A DNA stretch of 64,000 nt. Origin: Pseudorhodobacter antarcticus (GTDB lineage Bacteria > Pseudomonadota > Alphaproteobacteria > Rhodobacterales > Rhodobacteraceae). How positions within the stretch are numbered: the stretch's first letter is position 1; every line of letters begins with the position of its first letter. A program made the translations under genes and the position numbers. Shown here piece after piece: positions 24,939 through 34,774 of this stretch. The stretch covers positions 1 to 64,000 of the forward strand of contig CAMAXX010000016.1 of the NCBI GenBank assembly GCA_945862435.1, read 5' to 3'. The notes under the pieces were generated by a model. The model did no database searches, was not told the origin of the DNA, and worked only from the letters and a program-made list of their open reading frames with translations.

Positions 24939-25017
24939 CCCCGCTGCATAATCGCATTGTAGCCTTATGAAAAGAGGGCAATGCGCGCGGCGGTTGCCGC
25001 ACTAAATCAGCGGCGCT

Positions 25018-25668
25018 TCAATTCAGTGGCGCGCCACTGGGGCTTTGCGCGGCGCGGGCAACGGCAGCCCGTAGCCCATCACGAACAGTTCGGCGACCAA
25101 GTTCCTTTTGAATCGACACGGCAAACGCTTCTCGAATTACAACTGCCTGCGTGCGCCCCACGGCCTCTTCGGCCTGCGCTGCCGCACCGCCCGCTGCGCG
25201 CACAGTGGCTTTGACGCGGGGCTCAAGCAACAATACCTCGCCCGTGGCAGAATCGCGCAAGATAAGGGCATAGATCAGTTCGTGTTTGCCGCCAAAACTG
25301 TCGCGCGTTTTCTGGGTAAGTGCGTGAAAGCGCACAACCTGCACATCTACTGTCACCGCGCGGCCAGCGCGAAACGCGCCTGCACCCGCTGTGATGCCAT
25401 CGCGCGTCAGTTTTTCCACTTGGGCAAAGCGGTTGCCCGCAGCTTCGCCGTGCCAAACGATATCGGCGGCGGGTTTGTATGAATTATCCTCCGACACAAC
25501 CAAACTGCGCGGCACCAGCACATTGACCCTCGTGACGTTATAGCCGCTGGGTTGCTGCGTGACCAATGACGGCGCGCCAAGCCCCCCGCGCGAAGGCGGA
25601 TCAGACATTATGCAGCCCGAAAGTCCAAGGGTGGCCAAGGCGATTACAGTAAAGCGAAAGCTGCGCAT
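25018..25668 (-). CDS. Rhodobacterales lipoprotein (DUF6778-like)
   Basis: The protein has 216 residues with a lipoprotein signal (TVIALATLGLSGC, lipid site Cys19). The rest is soluble and probably faces the periplasm: VNVLVPRSLVVSEDNSYKPAADIVWHGE, then VQVVRFHALTQKTRDSFGGKHELIYALILRD, then an Ala-rich helical end. I place it in the family annotated DUF6778 from memory of Rhodobacterales proteins; no function is known. A perfect AGGAGGT precedes the ATG. It is a single-gene unit divergent from edd. Confidence 0.75.
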   Translation of the reverse strand: MRSFRFTVIALATLGLSGCIMSDPPSRGGLGAPSLVTQQPSGYNVTRVNVLVPRSLVVSEDNSYKPAADIVWHGEAAGNRFAQVEKLTRDGITAGAGAFRAGRAVTVDVQVVRFHALTQKTRDSFGGKHELIYALILRDSATGEVLLLEPRVKATVRAAGGAAAQAEEAVGRTQAVVIREAFAVSIQKELGRRTVRDGLRAAVARAAQSPSGAPLN

Positions 25669-25807
25669 TCCGCACCTCCTAAGTTCAAGATTATGCTAAT
25701 GGGATAGCGCGCGACTGTGGCCAGTATGGGCCAGAACTGCCGCGAAAATGGGACAATTTTGCGAAAATTGTGGCAAATCGCCGCGGGTTTTCGCGTCGCG
25801 CGCGGGG

Positions 25808-25823
25808 TTGTTAGCGCTAACAA
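25808..25823. promoter_or_regulatory. LacI-type operator upstream of edd
   Basis: TTGTTAGCGCTAACAA is a perfect 16-base palindrome with the central CG and half-sites typical of LacI/GalR-family operators (nTGTnAnCGnTnACA-like). It ends 36 bases before the edd ATG. A repressor sensing a sugar acid or hexose phosphate is expected, but its gene is not in the window. Confidence 0.7.
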
Positions 25824-25859
25824 GTGATGATATATTGAGTGGACACAAAGGATTCCCCC

Positions 25860-27668
25860 ATGAGCCAGCTTCATTCTGCCATTGACCGCGTGACAGACCG
25901 TATCCGTGTCCGCAGCGAAACAGCGCGGGCTGTCTATCTTGCGCGCTTGCGCGGGGCGGCGGGCAACGGGCCCGTGCGTGCGCATCTGTCTTGCGGCAAT
26001 CAGGCCCATGCCTATGCCGCGATGGAGGGGCAGAAAGACACGCTTGCCGCTGGCCGTGTGGCAAATTTGGGCATCATCACCGCCTATAATGATATGCTGT
26101 CGGCGCATCGCCCGTTTGAGACCTATCCCGATCTCATCCGCAAAGCGGCGGCAGCGGCAGGCGTTACGGTGCAGGTCGCGGGCGGCGTACCGGCCATGTG
26201 CGATGGGGTGACGCAGGGCCAACCGGGGATGGAATTGTCGCTGTTTTCGCGCGATGTGATTGCGCTGGCCGCAGGCGTGGGCCTGTCGCACAACTGCTTT
26301 GACGCCGCGTTATATTTGGGTGTTTGCGACAAGATCGTCCCGGGTCTGATTATTGCAGCCGCCACCTTTGGTCATATACCGGCGGTTTTCGTGCCCGCTG
26401 GCCCGATGACATCGGGCCTACCTAATGACGAGAAATCGCGCGTGCGCAACGCCTATGCCACTGGCGAGGTGGGGCGCGATGCGCTGATGGCGGCAGAAAT
26501 GGCCAGCTATCACGGCGCGGGCACTTGCACATTCTATGGCACGGCCAACACCAACCAAATGCTGATGGAGTTTATGGGCCTGCATTTGCCAGGTGCGTCT
26601 TTTGTCAACCCAAACACGCCGCTGCGCGATGCGCTGACTACTGCGGCGGTGGAAAAGGCGGCCCAAATCACCGCGTTGGGCAATGATTTCCGCCCCGCGG
26701 GCGAAATTTTGGACGAGCGCGCCTATGTTAACGGCCTTGTTGGTCTGATGGCCACGGGCGGGTCAACCAACCTCGTGCTGCATTTGCCCGCAATGGCCCG
26801 CGCATCGGGCGTTTTGCTGGATCTGCAGGATTTTGATGATATTTCTGCCGCCGTGCCGCTGATGGCTAAGGTCTATCCAAATGGGATAGCGGACGTAAAC
26901 CATTTCCATGCGGCGGGCGGACTGCCCTATATGATTGGCCAGCTTTTGGATGCTGGTCTTTTGCACCCTGATGCCAAAACCGTGGCGGGGGATGGGCTGG
27001 GCGCCTATCGCAATGAACCCAAACTCTTGGACGGCTCTCTGACGTGGGTCAATGGCCCTGCCCAAAGCCTGAACGACAAAATCCTGCGCCCTGCATCGGA
27101 TCCGTTCCAGCCCACTGGCGGGCTGCGCCAATTGGTTGGCAATCTGGGGCGCGGTGTGATCAAAGTATCCGCCGTCGCACCAGAGCGCCATGTTATTCAG
27201 GCCCCTGCCCGCATATTCCACAGCCAAGAGGCGGTGAAAGCCGCCTTTAAGGCGGGCGAATTTACATCCGATGTTGTGATCGTGCTGCGGTTCCAAGGCC
27301 CGCAGGCAAATGGCATGCCCGAATTGCACTCACTCACCCCCGTTCTGACCATTTTGCAAGATCGTGGGCACAAGGTGGCTTTTGTAACCGATGGACGCAT
27401 GTCGGGGGCATCTGGCAAAGTTCCCTCTGCCATCCACGTCTCGCCCGAGGCAAGTTTAGGCGGGCCGCTTGCCCGTCTGCGCGACGGCGATATCGTGCGG
27501 CTGGATGCGGAGGCGGGAACGCTGTCCACCACTGCCGCAGATTTCGCAGCGCGAGAGGCGGTCGTGGCCGATCTATCTGCGAACCAGCACGGCATTGGAC
27601 GCGAACTGTTCGAAGTATTTCGCCGCAATGTGGGCACGTCCGAGACAGGCGCGGGGGTCGTGGTTTAA
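25860..27668 (+). CDS. edd: 6-Phosphogluconate dehydratase (Entner-Doudoroff pathway)
   Basis: A 602-residue IlvD/Edd-family dehydratase turning 6-phosphogluconate into 2-keto-3-deoxy-6-phosphogluconate, with an Fe-S cluster. Cluster- and substrate-site stretches are visible: [80 protein letters not shown], and [18 protein letters not shown] near the C-terminus. Length and order match Edd, not IlvD. ATG at 25860 has AAAGGA upstream; a start 7 codons earlier is in frame but less well supported. It is followed by eda in the same direction, with repeats in the 167-base gap. Confidence 0.95.
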   Translation: MSQLHSAIDRVTDRIRVRSETARAVYLARLRGAAGNGPVRAHLSCGNQAHAYAAMEGQKDTLAAGRVANLGIITAYNDMLSAHRPFETYPDLIRKAAAAAGVTVQVAGGVPAMCDGVTQGQPGMELSLFSRDVIALAAGVGLSHNCFDAALYLGVCDKIVPGLIIAAATFGHIPAVFVPAGPMTSGLPNDEKSRVRNAYATGEVGRDALMAAEMASYHGAGTCTFYGTANTNQMLMEFMGLHLPGASFVNPNTPLRDALTTAAVEKAAQITALGNDFRPAGEILDERAYVNGLVGLMATGGSTNLVLHLPAMARASGVLLDLQDFDDISAAVPLMAKVYPNGIADVNHFHAAGGLPYMIGQLLDAGLLHPDAKTVAGDGLGAYRNEPKLLDGSLTWVNGPAQSLNDKILRPASDPFQPTGGLRQLVGNLGRGVIKVSAVAPERHVIQAPARIFHSQEAVKAAFKAGEFTSDVVIVLRFQGPQANGMPELHSLTPVLTILQDRGHKVAFVTDGRMSGASGKVPSAIHVSPEASLGGPLARLRDGDIVRLDAEAGTLSTTAADFAAREAVVADLSANQHGIGRELFEVFRRNVGTSETGAGVVV

Positions 27669-27670
27669 CC

Positions 27671-27734
27671 CTTTGCGCTCCGCGCGCCTAAACACTTTGC
27701 GCTCCGCGCGCCTAAACACTTTGCGCTCCGCGCG
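27671..27734. repeat. Tandem repeat, 24-base unit, about 2.7 copies
   Basis: The unit CTTTGCGCTCCGCGCGCCTA plus AACA occurs at 27671-27694 and 27695-27718, with a partial third copy at 27719-27734 that runs straight into a family A repeat. The core GCGCTCCGCGCG is the same module that precedes the family A copy at 23635. It starts two bases after the edd stop. Confidence 0.9.
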
Positions 27735-27736
27735 GG

Positions 27737-27784
27737 GGATATTTATACCTGTATGAAACCCCTTTCACATAGGCATAAATATCC
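27737..27784. repeat. Intergenic repeat family A, complete palindrome
   Basis: The left arm at 27737-27758 (GGATATTTATACCTGTATGA plus AA) and the right arm at 27763-27784 are complementary at 19 of 22 positions, with a 4-base loop. It lies between edd and eda and could form a hairpin in their shared mRNA, adjusting the ratio of the two enzymes. Confidence 0.8.
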
Positions 27785-27835
27785 GCGCCGCAGGCACCTT
27801 TCAACAACCGCCCCGCACGGGACTAGGAGATCATC

Positions 27836-28486
27836 ATGACCCCAGCCGACCAATCCAAAGCCGCCCGCGCGATCTGCCAATTGGCCCCTGTGGTGCCCGT
27901 TCTGGTGATCGACGATCTGGCCCATGCCGCGCCCTTGGCGCGCGCGCTGGTGGCAGGCGGCTTGCCCGCGCTAGAAGTGACGCTGCGCACGTCCTGCGCA
28001 CTGGATGCCATTCGCATGATGGCCGAAATTGAGGGCGGCATTGTTGGGGCGGGCACCTTGCTGACCCCTTCGGATGTTAAGGCGGCAGTGGCGGCGGGGG
28101 CGAAATTTGGGGTATCCCCTGGGGCCACCGACCGGCTGATTGCTGCCTGCGAGGATGAGGGGCTGGCGCTGCTGCCAGGAGGGGCGACTGCATCCGAGAT
28201 TATGGCCCTGCTGGAACGCGGTTACAGCGTGCAAAAGTTCTTTCCTGCCGAGCAAGCAGGCGGGGCGGCTTATCTGAAATCCATCGGCTCGCCCATTCCG
28301 CAAGTGTCCTTCTGCCCCACAGGTGGGATCAGCCTGAAAATCGCGCCAGATTATCTGGGCTTGAAGAATATCCTATGTGTGGGCGGGTCTTGGATTGCGC
28401 CCAAAGATGCAATGGTGCGCGGCGATTGGGCTGCCGTGGAAACCCTTGCGCGCGAAGCAGCAGCCTTGCCGCGAGCGGCGCGATAA
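27836..28486 (+). CDS. eda: 2-Keto-3-deoxy-6-phosphogluconate aldolase (Entner-Doudoroff pathway)
   Basis: A 216-residue class I aldolase splitting KDPG into pyruvate and glyceraldehyde 3-phosphate. Motifs: VPVLVIDD, LPALEVTLRT (catalytic Glu), GAGTLLTPSDV, FGVSPGATDRLI, LPGGATASEIM, and VQKFFPAEQAGG with the Schiff-base Lys, followed by FCPTGGI. AGGAGA precedes the ATG. It forms the glucose catabolic unit with edd; zwf and pgl are not in the window. The last residues (AREAAALPRAAR) are low-complexity. Confidence 0.95.
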   Translation: MTPADQSKAARAICQLAPVVPVLVIDDLAHAAPLARALVAGGLPALEVTLRTSCALDAIRMMAEIEGGIVGAGTLLTPSDVKAAVAAGAKFGVSPGATDRLIAACEDEGLALLPGGATASEIMALLERGYSVQKFFPAEQAGGAAYLKSIGSPIPQVSFCPTGGISLKIAPDYLGLKNILCVGGSWIAPKDAMVRGDWAAVETLAREAAALPRAAR

Positions 28487-28692
28487 GCGCAGTTGGGGTT
28501 ATAGTCCAAGGGCGCAGTCTGCAACGTCAAGCGCAAGGCCGCACAGCCATGGGCGGCATAGGGGGCTTTCACCTGTGACAAAATCGCCAAAAATTCGGTC
28601 TTGAACCATCCTCAAACTGATGGCCCCACCGACTGGGTTCCTTAGCGGCCTATGACGCTAAATAAAGCAAGCCGTGTCGGCACAGCAAAATC

Positions 28693-28983
28693 TCAGCCAC
28701 CTGCGATGCGCCCAGCGCGACCGCCGCGCCGCGTTGGACTGCTGCCTTGGGTCAGTGCAAGGGTCAAAAGCTGGGTCATTGGGTGATCGCCCCGTCCCGC
28801 GCCATGATGGGCCAGCAGATGCTGCGTGGCAGCTATTGTATCCGCCCCCAAGGGCAAAGACAAAGCCCAATCAATCAGGATTGATCGGCATTCGTCCATC
28901 GTGATGCCGTCAATTGCATAGGATTCGCGGATTAGCCCCTTAGGATCGGCGGCGATCACGTTGGCCGGGCGCATATCTGTCAT
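28693..28983 (-). CDS. Small hypothetical protein downstream of glnE
   Basis: The protein has 96 residues. Its ATG follows the glnE stop by one base (TAACATG), so the two are translationally coupled. The sequence (MTDMRPANVIAADPKGLIRESYAIDGITMDECRSIL...) suggests a small helical cytosolic protein, with WALSLPLGADTIAATQHLLAHHG in the middle and a basic Arg/Gly-rich tail (TRRGGRAGRIAGG). I know of a conserved hypothetical protein in this position in other Rhodobacterales, of unknown role. Confidence 0.75.
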   Translation of the reverse strand: MTDMRPANVIAADPKGLIRESYAIDGITMDECRSILIDWALSLPLGADTIAATQHLLAHHGAGRGDHPMTQLLTLALTQGSSPTRRGGRAGRIAGG

Positions 28984-28984
28984 G

Positions 28985-31801
28985 TTAGTTTGCCTTCCCG
29001 TCCATAACTGCTGCGCCCAAAAACGCAGAAATAATTTTGGCGCATCGCGCCGCCGCATCGCCCAAACCCGCACCCATGTCCGCCTCGGCCAACCCTGCCA
29101 CAGCCGCAACAAAAGCGCGTCCTCCTGCGCCAAATTGGGCGGGGGCAGCGCCATCGCCCAGCAACCGCAATCCGCATTGCACACGCCATAAGACGTTATA
29201 GCCATCAAGCAATATCTGCGCGTCTGTTTGCGGCATATGGCCCGCCAAAACCCCCGCTTTAATCTGATCGGGCACGGACCGGGCGGGGCTGGCGGCCAGA
29301 AGGGCCAGCGACTGCGCGCACAGTTCAATATCCATCAAGCGGCCCGCGCCTGCCTTAGCCTCCCAATCAGACACTGGCCCCGTTTGCGCAGCGGCAAGGC
29401 GCGTGCGCATTTCGGCAACATCCGCGCGCAGGGCGGCCGCTTTGCCCTTTTCAGTGATAATGGCGCAGCGCAACGTTTCGATATCGCGCGCAAGACCAGT
29501 ATCACCAACCATCGCGCAGGCACGGGTCAGGGCAAGATGCTCCCACGTCCATGCTTCGTCGCGTTGATAACTGCCAAATGAGGCAAGCGAGGTGGCTACT
29601 GGCCCCTTGCGGCCCGACGGCCTTAGCCGCACGTCAACCTCATAAAGCCGCCCTTTGGAGGTTTGCGCCGACAATGCGGTTACAAAGCTTTGCGTCAGTC
29701 GAGCAAAGTATTGACGTGTCGGCAGAGGGCGGGGGCCGTTCGAGAACTCCTCGCCCTGCGCATCATATATTAGAATGATGTCTAAATCCGACGCCGCATT
29801 CAGCCGCCCAGCGCCAAGGCTGCCCATGCCCACAACCGCCGCCCCGCGCCCAGGGGCTGGCCCATGGCGGCGGGCGAAATCTTGCGCCACAATGGGCCAC
29901 AGCGCCGCAATGACTGCCCCCCCAAGGGCGGCATATTGCCCGCCCGCATCATCTGCCGAAATCAACCCCCGCAAAAGATGCACGCCAATGCGGAAATGCC
30001 ATTCTTTTTGCCAAATACGCGCGCCATCAAGCCGCGCTTCGTAGTCAGGGGCTGTTTCCAACAGGCTTGCAAGCGCGCCCGTAAGCGCCGCAGCATCGGG
30101 CCACGGTGCCCAAAACGCGCCGCCGATAACTCCGTCCAGCACAGAAGAGTGCCGCGACAGATACAGTGCCAAACTGGGGGCGGTCGCCGCGATATCAATA
30201 ATTAAATCCACCAGTGCAGGATTGGCATCGAACAAGCTGAAAATCTGCACACCCGCAGGAAGCCCCGCCAAGAACCCGTCTAGCGCCATCAGCGCCTCGG
30301 CGGGGTGATCGGCCCTGATAAGGCGCGTTTCCAGTTTGGGCAGCAGGCGCTGGAAAATACTTTGCGCGCGCGGGGATCGCAGCGCGGGATAGGCCCGCCA
30401 GCCTGCTATTATGGCGGCAAATTCGGGCGGCAGATTCTGGGGTTGCACGGCTGTTGCAGGGGCGGCTTGCCCTGACGCGGCAGGGTTAAAAAATTCATCG
30501 GTCAATCGGTCAGTTTCGGCCAGACGCGCCAGCAGCTCACGGCGAAAATCAGCTTCGGCTTGGCCGTTAAATGCCGCCAGCCGCGCGATACCATCGGGCG
30601 AGGTGGGTACATCATGGGTTTGCTCGTCTTGCACCATCTGGATGCGATGTTCGATGTCGCGGTGGGCAAGGTACAGCCGCGACAGGGCCGCCGCATCAGC
30701 GTCGCTTGTCCAGCCTTTGGCCGCCAGCGCCGCCAGCGCGCCCAAAGTGGTTCGGTCGCGCAAACTGGCATCGCGCCCGCCCGCAATCAATTGGCGGGTC
30801 TGGGCATAGAACTCGATCTCGCGGATACCTCCCGCGCCAAGCTTTATGTTATGCCCTTCCAGCCGCAAAGGCCCGTTCAAACCGCGATGTCTGCGAATAC
30901 GCAGGCGCATATCATGTGCGTCTTGGATGGCTGCAAAGTCCAAGTGCTTGCGCCACACAAACGGGGTAAGGCCCGCCAAAAACCGCAATCCTGAGGCAAT
31001 ATCGCCAGCGCAAGGGCGGGCTTTGATATAGGCCGCGCGCTCCCACGTGCGGCCCTCGGCCTCGTAATAGGCCTCGGCTGCCGCCATCGACAGGCAAACG
31101 GGGGTTACAGCGGCATCGGGACGCAGGCGCAGATCAACGCGAAAGACATAGCCATCTTCGGTAATTTCTTGCAAAAGCGCACTCATGCGCCGCACAACAC
31201 GAACAAAGACAGTGCGCGCCTCGAAGGCATCCGCCCCATATCGATCTTGATCGAACAGGCAAATCAGATCAATGTCAGAGGAATAGTTCAACTCATAAGC
31301 GCCCATTTTGCCCATGGCCAGCACCACCAGCCCCGCGCCCAAAGCCGCATCATCGGGTGTGGCAAGGGGCAACTTTCCGCGCCGAATTTCATCGCCGACC
31401 AAAAGCGTGACGCAGCGCTGCACGGCGCAATCAGCAAAAACTGTCAGGGCGCGGGTGACAGTCATCGTATCCCAAACCCCGCCCAAATCGGCCAGCGCCG
31501 CCAGCAGCGCCACGCGCGCCTTGGCAATGCGCAAGTCTATGGCAAGGCTGGGCAATGTCGCAGTTTCAACCGCAGATAGCACGGCATCTAACGCAGCCTG
31601 TGGATCACCCTGCAGCGCGCTGTGCAGCCAGTCACCCTGCCTTCGCAGCAGGTCTTTGATATAGGGGCTGCATCCTGCGGCCCCTGCAATCAAAACAACG
31701 ACAGGCGCGGGCAGATCCGCAAATGGCAGCGCCGCCTCGCCCCCTATTGCAGCGTCAAAGGGAATGGGGCAGCGTGTGATACGGGTGGCAAATGCGGACA
31801 T
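28985..31801 (-). CDS. glnE: Bifunctional glutamine synthetase adenylyltransferase/deadenylase
   Basis: A 938-residue protein with two nucleotidyltransferase domains that remove and add AMP on glutamine synthetase in response to PII and glutamine, controlling ammonia assimilation. The N-terminal domain has MGKMGAYELNYSSDIDLICLFD, with the DxD pair, and VDLRLRPDAAVTPVCLS. The C-terminal domain has MGSLGAGRLNAASDLDIILIYD and VDVRLRPSGRKGPVATS. The GAGGIREIEFYAQTRQL and KAGAGRLMDIELCAQ stretches are the conserved helical linkers. ATG at 31801 was preferred over a 43-codon longer frame because the extension overlaps the divergent gene's promoter and lacks homology. Confidence 0.94.
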   Translation of the reverse strand: MSAFATRITRCPIPFDAAIGGEAALPFADLPAPVVVLIAGAAGCSPYIKDLLRRQGDWLHSALQGDPQAALDAVLSAVETATLPSLAIDLRIAKARVALLAALADLGGVWDTMTVTRALTVFADCAVQRCVTLLVGDEIRRGKLPLATPDDAALGAGLVVLAMGKMGAYELNYSSDIDLICLFDQDRYGADAFEARTVFVRVVRRMSALLQEITEDGYVFRVDLRLRPDAAVTPVCLSMAAAEAYYEAEGRTWERAAYIKARPCAGDIASGLRFLAGLTPFVWRKHLDFAAIQDAHDMRLRIRRHRGLNGPLRLEGHNIKLGAGGIREIEFYAQTRQLIAGGRDASLRDRTTLGALAALAAKGWTSDADAAALSRLYLAHRDIEHRIQMVQDEQTHDVPTSPDGIARLAAFNGQAEADFRRELLARLAETDRLTDEFFNPAASGQAAPATAVQPQNLPPEFAAIIAGWRAYPALRSPRAQSIFQRLLPKLETRLIRADHPAEALMALDGFLAGLPAGVQIFSLFDANPALVDLIIDIAATAPSLALYLSRHSSVLDGVIGGAFWAPWPDAAALTGALASLLETAPDYEARLDGARIWQKEWHFRIGVHLLRGLISADDAGGQYAALGGAVIAALWPIVAQDFARRHGPAPGRGAAVVGMGSLGAGRLNAASDLDIILIYDAQGEEFSNGPRPLPTRQYFARLTQSFVTALSAQTSKGRLYEVDVRLRPSGRKGPVATSLASFGSYQRDEAWTWEHLALTRACAMVGDTGLARDIETLRCAIITEKGKAAALRADVAEMRTRLAAAQTGPVSDWEAKAGAGRLMDIELCAQSLALLAASPARSVPDQIKAGVLAGHMPQTDAQILLDGYNVLWRVQCGLRLLGDGAAPAQFGAGGRAFVAAVAGLAEADMGAGLGDAAARCAKIISAFLGAAVMDGKAN

Positions 31802-31849
31802 AAACCCAAAGTGATGCCGCCGCGCCCAAAGGTCAAGCAAAGGAAGAAC

Positions 31850-32338
31850 ATGAGCAAAAGTCTGGCCCGCGTCACCGCCGCCCTGAAAGCGGTGGGAATT
31901 GACAGCCTTCCGTTGGAAATGCCCAGCCAAACCCGCACCGCCCGCGAGGCCGCCGATGCGGCAGGCTGCGCATTAGACCAGATTGTGAAATCGATCATCT
32001 TTGCGGGCTTATCTGGAAAACTTTACCTATTTTTAACGGCGGGCGGCAGCATGGTAGATGGGGCTGCGGCATCATTGCTTGCGGGCGAGCCATTGGGCCG
32101 CGCCGATGCAAACACAGTGCGCGCGGTGACGGGTTTTGCGATTGGCGGTGTCTCGCCACTGGGCCATCTTACCCCCCTGCCCCTGTGGATGGACGAAAAT
32201 TTGCTGCAGTTTCAGATAGTTTGGGCAGCCGCAGGCACGCCAAACCACATCTTCGCGATAGCCCCGCAAGACTTGGCGCGTATCACGGGCGCCAGTCTAG
32301 CGCGGTTTACATCAGGCGAGTGGATGGGGCCGCCTTAA
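31850..32338 (+). CDS. YbaK/EbsC-family protein (Cys-tRNA(Pro) deacylase-like)
   Basis: A 162-residue single-domain protein of the YbaK/ProX editing family. It has VTAALKAVGIDSLPLEMPSQTRTAREAADAAGCALDQIVKSIIF (the conserved Lys-Ser/Thr-Ile strand), then GKLYLFLTAGGSMVDG, GFAIGGVSPLGH (the substrate loop) and MDENLLQFQIVWAAAGTPNHIF. Relatives deacylate mischarged tRNAs in trans, such as Cys- or Ala-tRNA(Pro). AAAGGAAG precedes the ATG. It is divergent from glnE, with only 48 bases between starts, so the promoters must overlap. Confidence 0.87.
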   Translation: MSKSLARVTAALKAVGIDSLPLEMPSQTRTAREAADAAGCALDQIVKSIIFAGLSGKLYLFLTAGGSMVDGAAASLLAGEPLGRADANTVRAVTGFAIGGVSPLGHLTPLPLWMDENLLQFQIVWAAAGTPNHIFAIAPQDLARITGASLARFTSGEWMGPP

Positions 32339-32361
32339 CGAAATTTTAAGACCCTTGCGCG

Positions 32362-33867
32362 GTGTGCCAAGGTAGGGCCGTTCGCTTTGAGGCCGCCATA
32401 AAAATTTCCACTTTATTGAAGCTAACTTCGGGTTGGATTGCGATTGTTGTAACGGTCTCATTTGGCCTTGCAACTTATCTGTCTGCGCAAAATTATAAGA
32501 TGTTGGCCAAATTGGTAAGTTGGTGGAAACACGTGGCCAATGGTTTGCCGCGCTGACCTCGCTGAGTGTCGAACGCAGCCGTGACCAAGTTTTGCTGGCG
32601 TCTTCCATGACTGGGGTGGATGACATTGCCGCGCTGCGCCATAAGAAAATCGAAAATACCAATGCCCTTTTTGACCAAAGCCGTTACAAGCTGACCGAGG
32701 CATACGATTTCCCGATGCAGGCACAGCTTGCGGGCGACAGCGACAAGCAGCTTGCGGAAATCGCCCAATTTTGCAGCACGATTGATGGGTTGCTAAAACG
32801 GCCCCTAGAAAACCGCGATCCCACCGAAACATCCAAAGCCATTGACGACACCAAAGCAAAAATCATCGATATGAAGAACATGTCAACAAATATGGTGACG
32901 CCAAATTCCGTCACATCTGCCGCGGCCATATTGCTAAGCGATCTGCAATACCAAGCCTTTATCATTCGGGCATATGGCGGCAGGGCGCGTAGCCTTTACG
33001 CTGTGGCCACATTGCATTGCCGCACATTAGCCAAAACTGAAATTGATTATGTCGATGCTATGCTGCACCGCCCGCATCAAGCATGGCAAGAAATCGCGCA
33101 TATCACCGAAACGTTTGTTACGCTGGTTATCTGTTGGGCTTACAAAACTTACCGCAGGTGATTTGTCGGTGCGCATTGCAGACCAGTTCGACCCAAAATA
33201 TCAGGGAATTGCCGATGATTTTACCGCAGCCACCGTCGCACTGGGCGCATTGGTTACCCGCGTGATAGAAACCGCAATCAGCATCCTTTCTGGCGCGCGC
33301 GGCATCAGGGTGGCGACGAAAGACCTATCGCCACGCGCCCAAACCTAAGGCATGACGCTGCAGACTGCTGCCGCCGCGCTGGAGGAACTGACCCACAACA
33401 TCATCAGTTCGCAATCGGACGCGACCAAACTTGACAGTCTTGCCAGCCTTGCTTCGGACAAGGCCGGGGCGATGGGCGCGACAATGTCAAAATTTGTTTC
33501 GGAGATTGAGGCGATTAAATCAGTGTCCCAGCAAATCGAGCAAATCGTTGACGTGATCGAAGATATCGCTTTGCAAACTCAACTTTTGGCGTTGAACGCA
33601 GGCGTCGAAGCCACCCATGCGGGGGCCGAAGGGTTTGTCTTTGCGGTAATCGCATCCTCGGTGCGCGGGCTTGCCAAAGGCTCGGCCCAATCGGCGCAAG
33701 ATATCAAATCGCTGATCCCAGCCTGGGGCATAAAAGTTGCTAATGGCGTAGAATTTGTCACAGAAGCCGAGGCATCAGCAGGCGACATCGGCCATAACAA
33801 CTCAATTTTGCAGCCTCTAGCGCGGCTTGACGCTGTTTTATTTACCTTTTTACAACCTTTTGCCTAA
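32362..33867 (+). pseudogene. Decayed methyl-accepting chemotaxis protein
   Basis: Homology to a chemoreceptor runs through the region but in broken frames. 32362-32556 codes for the first membrane helix (GWIAIVVTVSFGLATYLSA). The frame shifts near 32520 into a sensor-like stretch to 33161, then shifts again near 33090-33130 into a HAMP remnant (LTAGDLSVRIADQFDPKYQG). The second membrane helix is missing. A TAA at 33346-33348 interrupts the signalling domain where a Gln is usual; after it come QTAAAALEEL and the hairpin (IALQTQLLALNAGVEATHAG). At least two frameshifts, one nonsense codon and a deletion make it a pseudogene. No che genes are nearby. Confidence 0.88.
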
Positions 33868-33943
33868 AATACACAAATCTGCGCTTGGCGCGTCCATTCA
33901 CAGTTGCTAGGCTTACCTAACCTATCGGATAGCGTCCCCGCCA

Positions 33944-34774
33944 ATGCGTCATACCCTGCCCATCGCGCCGCAGTTTTATGTAACTGCGCCCCAGCCCTGC
34001 CCTTATCTTGAAGGGCGGATGGAGCGTAAATTATTTACATCCTTGCAAGGCGAGGGTGCCGAGCGTCTAAATGACAGCCTGTCGAAACAAGGCTTTCGTC
34101 GTAGCCAAAACGTGGTTTACCGCCCATCCTGCGCGGAATGTTCTGCCTGCCTATCCGCCCGTGTTCGTGTGGCCGATTTTCAACCAAGTCGCAGCCAGCG
34201 CAAAGTTCTGGCGCGCGGGGCAGATATCCGCCGCCAAGCCACTTCTGCGTGGGCCACGGAAGAACAGTATGATCTGTTCCGACGCTATCTGGATGCGCGG
34301 CACGCCGATGGCGGCATGGCCGATATGGACGCCTTTGAATTTGCCGCAATGATCGAAGAAACGCCGATCCGCACGCGCGTTATCCAATATTCTTTGCCGC
34401 GTAAGGGCGGCGAAGCTGACCTGATCGCCGTCACCCTGACCGATGTGTTTGATGACGGGCTCTCGATGGTCTACAGCTTTTACGACCCAGACCTTGATCG
34501 CCTGTCGCTGGGCACTTACGCTATTTTAGACCATGTCGCCCTTGCCCGCGAGGCGGGTCTTCCTTACGTCTATCTTGGCTATTGGGTGCCCGGCAGCCGC
34601 AAAATGGGCTATAAGGCCGCGTTTTCTGCGCTAGAAGTGTTCAAGGGCGGCCGCTGGCAGGCCATCGGCGATCCGGCTGAACATGTCTCGGCGTTGCATC
34701 CGCTGGCGGTCGATCCCATTTCTGAACAGGTTGCCCGCATTCATTTGCCAGTGCCGCTAAACTTGCCCGAATGA
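33944..34774 (+). CDS. bpt: Aspartate/glutamate leucyltransferase (leucyl/arginyl-tRNA-protein transferase)
   Basis: A 276-residue transferase that attaches Leu from Leu-tRNA to proteins with N-terminal Asp or Glu, marking them for ClpS/ClpAP degradation (bacterial N-end rule). Features: [19 protein letters not shown] at the N-terminus, [17 protein letters not shown] with the conserved Cys cluster, [10 protein letters not shown], and the GNAT-like core [42 protein letters not shown]. It overlaps the downstream VOC gene by four bases (ATGA, 34771-34774). Confidence 0.92.
   Translation: MRHTLPIAPQFYVTAPQPCPYLEGRMERKLFTSLQGEGAERLNDSLSKQGFRRSQNVVYRPSCAECSACLSARVRVADFQPSRSQRKVLARGADIRRQATSAWATEEQYDLFRRYLDARHADGGMADMDAFEFAAMIEETPIRTRVIQYSLPRKGGEADLIAVTLTDVFDDGLSMVYSFYDPDLDRLSLGTYAILDHVALAREAGLPYVYLGYWVPGSRKMGYKAAFSALEVFKGGRWQAIGDPAEHVSALHPLAVDPISEQVARIHLPVPLNLPE

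Noticed and set aside
28487..28692. Small antisense frame (AILSQVKAPYAAHGC...) between eda and the glnE partner
   Set aside because: It looked protein-like at first, but the frame runs into eda on the other strand, has no good ribosome site and matches nothing I know.
33579..33800. Antisense frame in the chemoreceptor remnant
   Set aside because: Explained by the shadow of the decayed signalling domain.
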